A DNA stretch of 11,545 bases from Candidatus Hydrogenedentota bacterium (GTDB lineage: Bacteria; Hydrogenedentota; Hydrogenedentia; Hydrogenedentales; SLHB01): positions 22,158-33,702 of the forward strand of contig DAOLNV010000028.1 of NCBI GenBank assembly GCA_035416745.1. The letters run 5' to 3'. The notes beneath the pieces are model-generated. The model saw nothing but the letters and a program-made list of their open reading frames with translations, ran no database searches and was not told where the DNA came from. Position 1 is the first letter of the stretch. Every line of letters starts with the position of its first letter. Below, in pieces: positions 6,024 through 11,545 of this stretch. A program made the translations under genes and the position numbers.

Positions 6024-8386
6024 TGGCTGACGGCAATGACTCCTCCCAGGCAACCATCACGGGCGGTAGCGGCCACGCGCCGGAAACGCTCCCCCTGTTA
6101 CTGCTCAACAAGATCGTACTGTTCCCATTGGCTGCCATGCCGATTCGCCTTACCGAGGAGAGCGACAAGAGACTGATCGACGAGGCTGCTTTGGGCCACA
6201 AGATGCTCGCTGTGCTGACCGTGCGCCAGGATAACGGCAAGGCAAGAGCACTCGATGCGGCGTACGACGTGGGTACGACGACCCGTATTCTCCAACTTCA
6301 GCGCCTCCCCGATACAAGCCTGGTAGTGCTTCTCCAGGCCCTGGAACGGTTTCGGCCCCTTGGCCTGACGAAACGAGAGCCCTACCCGATGGTGCGCGTC
6401 GAAATCCTCGCCGAAAAAGCCACCTTTCCGGAGAAGCTCCCTCCACTGGTGACGACCATTCGCCAACAGATGGCGCGTTACGCGGAACTGTCGCCCAATA
6501 TACCCGACGAGGCCGTGCATGTCCTGGACAGCATCGAGGACCCCGGCCGGCTTGCCGACATCATTGCCGCCAACCTCAATATCTCTGTTGAAGAGAAGCA
6601 GAAACTGCTTTCCGCGACGGATCCTCGCGAACGGCTGGAACGGCTTGTCTATGTCGTGGGCAATGAACTCCAGGTCATGGAGGCGTCGCACAAGATTCAG
6701 GCGGAGGTCAAGAGTTCGATAGACGCCGCCCAACGGGAGTTTTACCTGCGCCAGCAGCTGAAAGCCATCGAGGATGAGTTAGGGATCGGGGAAAAGGGGC
6801 GGCCGGAACTTGAGGAGTACCGGCACAAGATCGAGGCCTTGAACCTCAACGAAGAGGTCCTTAAAGAAGCCTTGCGGGAGTTGGACCGCCTGCGCCAGAT
6901 GACCGAGGCCAGTGCGGAATACCACGTGATTCTCACCTACCTCGACTGGTTCGTGGACCTTCCCTGGAATACGTCGACCGAAGACCGGCTAGACATCGTG
7001 CGGGCAGAGAGAATACTCGAGGAGGACCACTACGGGCTGAGCAAGGTCAAGAAGCGCATTCTCGAGTACCTTGCCGTCCGAAAGCTTCAACCCGATGCTC
7101 CGGGCCCCATTCTCTGTTTTGTGGGCCCGCCCGGGGTCGGGAAGACGTCGCTCGGCCAATCCATTGCGAGGGCGCTGGGGCGGAAGTTTGTGCGCATGTC
7201 TCTCGGCGGCCTTCATGACGAGGCCGAAATCCGCGGGCATCGGCGGACGTACGTGGGCGCCATGCCCGGCCGCATAGTCCAGGGTATTCGGAAAGCGGGC
7301 TCAAACAACCCCATATTCATGCTTGACGAGATGGACAAAGTGGGGGCTGATTTTCGCGGCGACCCGTCGTCCGCCCTGCTCGAGGTGCTGGATCCCGCGC
7401 AGAACAACTCGTTTACTGACAATTACTTGAACGTACCGTTCGATTTGTCGCGGGTGATGTTCATAGGAACCGCTAATATCCTGGACACGATTCCCTGGGC
7501 CTTGCGCGACCGGATGGAAGTCATCGAGATTCCCGGATACATCCTCGAGGAAAAGGTGCATATCGCCAGGAAATACCTCGTGCCCCGTCAGATGATCGCT
7601 AACGGGATTCCCCCCGGGAAAGTGACCATCGCCGTGTCCGCCATTCGTCGCATTATCGGGTCGTACACGCGGGAGGCGGGCGTGCGCAATCTCGAGCGCG
7701 AGATCGGCGCCGTTTGCCGCGGCTGCGCGACCGTCATTGCAAAAGGCCGCCGCAAACCCATCAAAGTGGGACCGAATGATCTCGAGCAATACCTTGGCAC
7801 CGAGCGTTTTTACCATGAGGTCCTTGACAGGACGGGGCGGCCGGGCGTCGCCACGGGGCTTGCCTGGACCCCCACCGGAGGCGACATCCTGTTCGTCGAG
7901 GCGACCCGCATGCCCGGAAAAGGGCAGCTTACGCTTACGGGTCAAATGGGCGACGTGATGAAGGAGTCCGCCCAGGCGGTCTTGAGTTATGTGCGCGCAA
8001 ACGCGGCCGCTCTCGGGCTGCCCCCCGACGAGTTCGCGAAGTTCGACATTCACATTCACGTTCCGGCGGGGGCTGTTCCCAAAGACGGACCCAGCGCCGG
8101 TGTAACCATGCTGGCAGCCATCACCTCGTTGCTGACCGGCAAGAAGGTAAAGCGCAACCTGGCCATGACGGGTGAAATAACGCTGAGGGGATTGGTACTG
8201 CCCGTTGGCGGCATCAAGGAGAAAGTGCTCGCGGCCGTCCGGGCCGGCGTTACCGAAATCATTCTTCCCGAACGCTGCGAAAAGGACCTCGAAGACGTGC
8301 CTGAGAAAGCCCGCAAGAAGGTGAAATTTCATTTTGTAAGAGAAATGCGAGAAGTACTGGCCCTGGCCCTTAATCTGAAAGTGTGA
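6023..8386 (+). CDS. lon: ATP-dependent Lon protease (S16)
   Basis: Lon is a cytosolic hexameric AAA+ protease that degrades misfolded and short-lived regulatory proteins. It has 787 residues (E. coli 784), so it is full length. Seen: an N-terminal substrate-binding domain (about 22-215); a helical, coiled-coil region (about 225-295); an AAA+ module with Walker A GPPGVGKTS (368-376), Walker B IFMLDEMDK (431-439) and IGTAN (481-485); and a C-terminal protease domain with S691 in PKDGPSAGVT and K734 in GGIKEKVLAA. The 43-residue spacing of the Ser-Lys dyad equals that of E. coli (S679/K722). This is bacterial LonA, with no membrane insertion of the archaeal LonB type. AAGGAG lies 9 nt before the ATG, within the end of hsp20, and start and stop overlap as TAATG. 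The polX gene starts 35 nt downstream. Confidence 0.98.
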   Translation: MADGNDSSQATITGGSGHAPETLPLLLLNKIVLFPLAAMPIRLTEESDKRLIDEAALGHKMLAVLTVRQDNGKARALDAAYDVGTTTRILQLQRLPDTSLVVLLQALERFRPLGLTKREPYPMVRVEILAEKATFPEKLPPLVTTIRQQMARYAELSPNIPDEAVHVLDSIEDPGRLADIIAANLNISVEEKQKLLSATDPRERLERLVYVVGNELQVMEASHKIQAEVKSSIDAAQREFYLRQQLKAIEDELGIGEKGRPELEEYRHKIEALNLNEEVLKEALRELDRLRQMTEASAEYHVILTYLDWFVDLPWNTSTEDRLDIVRAERILEEDHYGLSKVKKRILEYLAVRKLQPDAPGPILCFVGPPGVGKTSLGQSIARALGRKFVRMSLGGLHDEAEIRGHRRTYVGAMPGRIVQGIRKAGSNNPIFMLDEMDKVGADFRGDPSSALLEVLDPAQNNSFTDNYLNVPFDLSRVMFIGTANILDTIPWALRDRMEVIEIPGYILEEKVHIARKYLVPRQMIANGIPPGKVTIAVSAIRRIIGSYTREAGVRNLEREIGAVCRGCATVIAKGRRKPIKVGPNDLEQYLGTERFYHEVLDRTGRPGVATGLAWTPTGGDILFVEATRMPGKGQLTLTGQMGDVMKESAQAVLSYVRANAAALGLPPDEFAKFDIHIHVPAGAVPKDGPSAGVTMLAAITSLLTGKKVKRNLAMTGEITLRGLVLPVGGIKEKVLAAVRAGVTEIILPERCEKDLEDVPEKARKKVKFHFVREMREVLALALNLKV

Positions 8387-8421
8387 TTAACGGACGGCCC
8401 TGCGCCTGTCGGAGCATCGGT

Positions 8422-10128
8422 ATGAACCGCAAGGAAGTCGCTGCAATCCTTGAGGAAATCGCCCTTCTGCTCGAATTGTCGGGCGAGAACCCATTCAAGG
8501 CCCGCTCATACGAGAACGTCGCACGGCAAATACTTCAGTCCGCCGAGGACGTTACCGACCTGGTCAAGGCGAAACGTCTGCGCGAACTGAAGGGCGTAGG
8601 GGAAGCCATCGAGCAAAAGATCACCGAACTGGTGACTACGGGTCAGCTCAAATACTATCAGGAGCTGCGTGCAAAGTTCCCCGAGTCCCTGTTCGACCTC
8701 TTCAAGATTCCCGGTCTGGGTCCCAAGCGCATCAAGACGCTCTACGAGGACCTGAGCATCAAGACCCTGGGAGAATTGGAATACGCCTGTGTCGAGAACC
8801 GGCTCGTGTCCCTCAAGGGATTCGGACCTAAGATGCAGCAGAAGGTGTTGGACGGCCTGGCATTCGCGAAACGTCACCAGGGACTTTTCCTTGTCGATAC
8901 TGCATTGGAGGCTGCTTACGCCATCCGGGATCACGTGCGCACGGGAAAATCGGTTTCGCGTGTCGAGATCGCGGGCAGCCTCCGCCGCCGCAAGGAGGTC
9001 GTCAAGGATATCGACGTGTTGGCTTCGGGGAGCAAACCGGACGCAATCATGACCCGGTTCGCGGAAGCGCCGGGCGTCGAGGCCGTCACGAACCGCGGCG
9101 AGACGAAATCCAGCGTCGTCTTATCATCGGGAATCGCCGTAGATCTCCGGGTCGTATCCAACGAGCAGTTCCCGTATGCTCTCGCGCACTTCACGGGCAG
9201 CAAAGAGCACAACGTCGCCATGCGGCAACGCGCTAAAGAGCGCAAGATGAAACTCAACGAGTACGGGCTGTTCAAAGGAGAGGACCGCCTTATCCCGTGC
9301 GAAGATGAGACCGCGATCTTCGCTGCATTGGACCTCCCTTTCATAGCTCCCGAGCTTCGCGAAGACATGGGCGAGTTCGAAGCGGATTCCCTGCCTGACC
9401 TGGTTACGCGGGACGACCTGATCGGGGTCATGCACTGTCATTCAACGTACAGCGACGGCCGAAGCAGCATCGAGGAAATGGCCGCAGCAGCCCGAGACCT
9501 GGGCTATGCCTACATCGGGTTCGCGGACCACAGCCAGACGGCGGCCTATGCAGGCGGACTCACACCCGCCGACGTTGCCAAGCAGCATAAGGAAATGGCG
9601 GCCATAGCTGAGAAACTTGATGGGATCCGTATTCTCAAGGGTATCGAATCTGACATACTGGGCGATGGGTCGCTTGACTACGACGAAAAGACCCTCAAGC
9701 GCTTTGACTTCGTGATCGCGTCGGTCCACAGCAGGCTCAACATGCCGGAATCGGAGGCAACAAAACGCTTGATTGGGGCGATCCGCAACCCGTTTACGAC
9801 CATATTGGGGCATCCGACGGGAAGGCTGCTCTTGTCACGGGAAGGATATCCCCTCGACATGGACGCTGTGTTTGATGCGTGCGCAGAGCACCGCGTAGCT
9901 ATCGAGATCAACGCGAACCCCCACCGGCTGGACTTGGATTGGCGTCACATCCGGAAAGCCAAAGAGCGAGGCATCAAGTTCTGCATCGGGCCCGATGCAC
10001 ACAGCGTCGAAGGGCTGGCGGATGTCGACTTCGGCCTCGGGATTGCCCGCAAAGGATGGTTGGAGAAGAAAGACCTGCTCAACTGTATGGACGCGGAGGA
10101 ACTGCTTGCATGGCGGCAATCAAAATGA
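8422..10128 (+). CDS. polX: Bacterial family X DNA polymerase with PHP nuclease domain
   Basis: PolX fills short gaps in DNA repair. Its PHP domain gives 3'-5' exonuclease activity and, in some bacteria, AP endonuclease or 3'-phosphatase activity. The 568 residues match B. subtilis PolX (570). Seen in order: an 8-kDa-type helical domain with helix-hairpin-helix segments (about 52-70, 95-108 at IPGLGPKR, 130-142 at LKGFGPK); a nucleotidyltransferase core with GSLRRR (185-190), the D196-I-D198 pair and a third acidic D241; and a PHP domain from about 333. The PHP metal ligands look complete: H338, H340, D345, H370, E409, H436, H464, D525 and H527. Both activities should therefore be intact. I chose the ATG at 8422 (GGAG 7 nt upstream, family N-terminus MNRKEVAAILEEIA) over a GTG at 8383 that overlaps the lon stop. 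The 3' end overlaps nth. Confidence 0.96.
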   Translation: MNRKEVAAILEEIALLLELSGENPFKARSYENVARQILQSAEDVTDLVKAKRLRELKGVGEAIEQKITELVTTGQLKYYQELRAKFPESLFDLFKIPGLGPKRIKTLYEDLSIKTLGELEYACVENRLVSLKGFGPKMQQKVLDGLAFAKRHQGLFLVDTALEAAYAIRDHVRTGKSVSRVEIAGSLRRRKEVVKDIDVLASGSKPDAIMTRFAEAPGVEAVTNRGETKSSVVLSSGIAVDLRVVSNEQFPYALAHFTGSKEHNVAMRQRAKERKMKLNEYGLFKGEDRLIPCEDETAIFAALDLPFIAPELREDMGEFEADSLPDLVTRDDLIGVMHCHSTYSDGRSSIEEMAAAARDLGYAYIGFADHSQTAAYAGGLTPADVAKQHKEMAAIAEKLDGIRILKGIESDILGDGSLDYDEKTLKRFDFVIASVHSRLNMPESEATKRLIGAIRNPFTTILGHPTGRLLLSREGYPLDMDAVFDACAEHRVAIEINANPHRLDLDWRHIRKAKERGIKFCIGPDAHSVEGLADVDFGLGIARKGWLEKKDLLNCMDAEELLAWRQSK

Positions 10129-10787
10129 CCCGGGAAGCAAATCGAGAACGCGCGCGTGAAGTCCTGCACGCGTTAGCGCGGGCTTATCCCGATGCGCGAT
10201 GTTCGCTGGACTTCAAGGATCCGCTTCAGTTGCTCGTGGCTACCATCCTCGCGGCTCAGTGCACGGACGAGCGCGTCAACATCACCACTCCGGCTTTGTT
10301 CAAGCGGTACAGGACAGCGAAAGACTACGTCAGCGCGCCTGACCAGGAGCTGCAGGAGGCCATTCGGAGCTGCGGGTTTTACCGCCAGAAAGCAAAGGCC
10401 ATCAAAACGGCGTGCCGGACCATCGTCGAACACTTCGGCGGGAAGGTGCCGGGCACCATGGAGGGCTTGCTTCAACTCGATGGCGTGGGCCGGAAAACGG
10501 CGAACGTCCTGCTCGGCGAATGTTTCAACACGCCTGGGATCATCGTCGACACCCACTGTAAACGCGTGAGCGCGCGTTTGGCCTTCACTAAGAATGGCGA
10601 CCCGGCCAAAATCGAGCAGGACCTGATGCGAATTGTGCCTCAGGAGCGCTGGACGGAGTTCTCGCACTGCCTGGTATTCCACGGCCGCGCGACATGCCAG
10701 GCGCGCAATCCCAAGTGCTCTCAGTGCTGCGTTCGAGAGCTTTGCCCCTTCCCCGATACGCGGGAAGGCAAAAAGATCGCCAGATAG
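10110..10787 (+). CDS. nth: Endonuclease III (DNA glycosylase/AP lyase)
   Basis: This bifunctional base-excision-repair enzyme removes oxidised pyrimidines and cleaves the AP site by beta-elimination. It has 225 residues (E. coli 211). Seen: LLVATILAAQCTDERVN (41-57); the helix-hairpin-helix LDGVGRKTANVLLG (123-136) with catalytic K129; D147 in VDTHCKRVSARL; and the [4Fe-4S] cysteines C196, C203, C206 and C212 with the canonical spacing C-X6-C-X2-C-X5-C. GGAGGA lies 9 nt before the ATG at 10110, inside polX. A second in-frame ATG at 10125 forms an ATGA overlap with the polX stop but has a poorer ribosome-binding site, so the first start is preferred, though not certain. Being co-translated with polX makes sense: Nth cuts the damaged strand, and PolX can trim the blocked 3' end and fill the gap. 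Confidence 0.97.
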   Translation: MAAIKMTREANRERAREVLHALARAYPDARCSLDFKDPLQLLVATILAAQCTDERVNITTPALFKRYRTAKDYVSAPDQELQEAIRSCGFYRQKAKAIKTACRTIVEHFGGKVPGTMEGLLQLDGVGRKTANVLLGECFNTPGIIVDTHCKRVSARLAFTKNGDPAKIEQDLMRIVPQERWTEFSHCLVFHGRATCQARNPKCSQCCVRELCPFPDTREGKKIAR

Positions 10788-10790
10788 ACG

Positions 10791-11489
10791 ATGGCTGCAG
10801 CCAATCCATCCGAGAAGACGGCGGGCCGGTCACGGCGGGTAGCATTGCTTGTCGCCTTCTACGTGTTGCTTGTTCTCGGCATGGACACTCTCGCGACTCA
10901 AGGAGTGCGTTTCCCGTTCGAATGGCGGCTTCTATTGCGGTTCCGGCCAGGCGGTTTCGATGTATTCAAGTTCGCCGCGTGGTTTGTGATTCCCTTTCTG
11001 TTTGCTCTCCCTCACCTGGATATCGATGCTTTTACACTCAAACGCTGGCGGCGGTCCGATTGGTATATCCTGGCAGGGCTTGTGGCAATCGGCGCCTTGG
11101 CCGTGATCGTCATTCCTTCAATCCCGGGTGTTCGCGAAACCTACCGGGGTTTCGGACACCTCTCGCCCACACAGAAACACCATGTGTTCTGCTGGCACCT
11201 CGCCTGGAACGCGTCATGGCTCATTGGCTGGGAGTTCCTTCATCGTTACAGTCTCCTTCGCTCCTGGGACAGATGGCTTCCGCGGGCCGGATGGCTCATC
11301 GTGCCGCTGTCCGAGGGCCTGTATCACCTTCAGAAGGCGCCACCGGAAACGTTGGGAATGGTAGCCCTGTCGGTTGTACTGACACTGTGGGCGCGGAAAC
11401 GTCAAAACGTCCTGTTGCCGTTCCTGGTGCACCTGGCCATCGAACTTGAACTTCTTGTGTTTCTGTTGCGCACCGCGCCCGGGCGTTAG
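10791..11489 (+). CDS. CPBP-family intramembrane metalloprotease (CAAX protease/bacteriocin-processing type)
   Basis: It has 232 residues and is rich in hydrophobic segments (about 16-36, 57-76, 91-111, 134-150, 165-178, 187-200, 206-227), so it is an integral membrane protein. Three CPBP (Abi/Rce1) motifs can be seen: E148 and R152 in GWEFLHR, H179 in EGLYHLQKAPPETLG, and H214 in LLPFLVHLAIEL. The first motif lacks the leading Glu of the canonical EExxxR and has W instead, as in a subgroup with WEFxxR. The other metal-site residues are present, so activity is plausible. The substrate is unknown; members have been linked to prenyl-protein processing, peptide maturation and self-immunity. The ATG comes 3 nt after the nth stop and has no good ribosome-binding site of its own, so it probably relies on coupling. 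There is no obvious link to repair. Confidence 0.82.
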   Translation: MAAANPSEKTAGRSRRVALLVAFYVLLVLGMDTLATQGVRFPFEWRLLLRFRPGGFDVFKFAAWFVIPFLFALPHLDIDAFTLKRWRRSDWYILAGLVAIGALAVIVIPSIPGVRETYRGFGHLSPTQKHHVFCWHLAWNASWLIGWEFLHRYSLLRSWDRWLPRAGWLIVPLSEGLYHLQKAPPETLGMVALSVVLTLWARKRQNVLLPFLVHLAIELELLVFLLRTAPGR

Positions 11490-11545
11490 TCACCCTTCCC
11501 GAGGGGGCGAAGGGTGATATAGACGTCTTCACCCTCGCATTTGAG
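11486..11545 (-). CDS. Possible C-terminal end of a convergent gene, product unknown (runs off the right edge)
   Basis: Read on the minus strand from 11545, the last 20 codons give LKCEGEDVYITLRPLGKGD and a TAA at 11488-11486. The composition (charged, alternating beta-like stretch EDVYITLRPL) looks like a genuine protein end, with no stop before it in the window. It would overlap the CPBP stop by 4 nt. With only 19 residues the chance of coincidence is high. Confidence 0.35.
   Translation of the reverse strand, partial: LKCEGEDVYITLRPLGKGD
11490..11517. terminator. Inverted repeat directly after the CPBP gene, candidate terminator
   Basis: TCACCCTTC (11490-11498) and GAAGGGTGA (11509-11517) are perfect complements around a 10-nt G-rich loop, beginning one base after the CPBP stop codon. 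No T run follows on the plus strand (TATAGACG), so intrinsic termination would be weak. It could serve convergent genes in both directions. If the minus-strand frame here is a real gene end, the repeat lies within coding sequence. Confidence 0.4.

Noticed and set aside
7301..8332. A 343-codon open frame on the minus strand inside lon
   Set aside because: It is antisense to the Lon AAA+ and protease domains, which are fully conserved. Nothing suggests a real overlapping gene.
8383..8421. GTG start for polX overlapping the lon stop
   Set aside because: The extra 13 residues are not family-like, and the ATG at 8422 has a GGAG site and the expected N-terminus.
9879..10109. N-terminal extension of nth into polX
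   Set aside because: The extension has the composition of a shifted polX frame, has no homology to endonuclease III, and the ribosome-binding site points to 10110.
1..11545. CRISPR array, tRNA/rRNA, insertion sequence, prophage or defence island
   Set aside because: I looked for regular direct repeats, tRNA-like cloverleaf sequences, transposase motifs and terminal inverted repeats and saw none. All long genes are chromosomal housekeeping or lineage-typical.

Overview
The window is a compact stretch of a bacterial chromosome with roughly 57-58% GC by eye. It is made almost entirely of recognisable housekeeping and quality-control genes. I see no rRNA, tRNA, CRISPR array, transposase or phage gene. 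The best taxonomic hint is a large prepilin-like protein of the DUF1559 / PulG-like type (3342-4181). It has a GFTLIE N-terminus, a CANNLKQMGL segment and a C-terminal NHVPGGSNVLYMDGH motif. Proteins of this kind are expanded in Planctomycetota, Lentisphaerota, Hydrogenedentota, Sumerlaeota and relatives. I lean towards Hydrogenedentota or a neighbouring lineage, as an inference rather than a proof.

Left half, minus strand. A tight operon reads right to left: ctpA (S41 protease, 3046-1577), rph (RNase PH, 1570-860), rdgB (dITP/XTP pyrophosphatase, TTG start at 867) and a tsaC/sua5-type tRNA threonylcarbamoyl-AMP synthase (starts at 275 and runs off the left edge). The junctions are a 6-nt gap, an 8-nt overlap and a 26-nt overlap. 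Upstream lie three units that look separately controlled: the DUF1559 prepilin-like gene, a 101-residue His/Cys membrane protein with a good sigma70-like promoter, and a polyprenyl-phosphate (dolichol-phosphate type) glycosyltransferase with a near-consensus promoter.

Right half, plus strand. After a 181-bp divergent intergenic region comes a second tight operon: hsp20 (5649-6023), lon (6023-8386), polX (8422-10128), nth (10110-10787) and a CPBP-family membrane protease (10791-11489). The hsp20 stop and lon start share a base (TAATG), nth begins inside polX, and the CPBP gene follows nth by 3 nt. The operon thus joins protein quality control (holdase chaperone and ATP-dependent protease) to base-excision repair (endonuclease III and the PolX polymerase/PHP nuclease).

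At the right edge an inverted repeat follows the CPBP stop. A possible C-terminus of a convergent minus-strand gene overlaps that stop by 4 nt. I find no clear new defence or mobile system. The points most worth a second look are the hsp20-lon-polX-nth-CPBP arrangement, the small His/Cys membrane protein, the TTG start of rdgB inside the rph stop region, and the hairpins flanking the prepilin-like gene.
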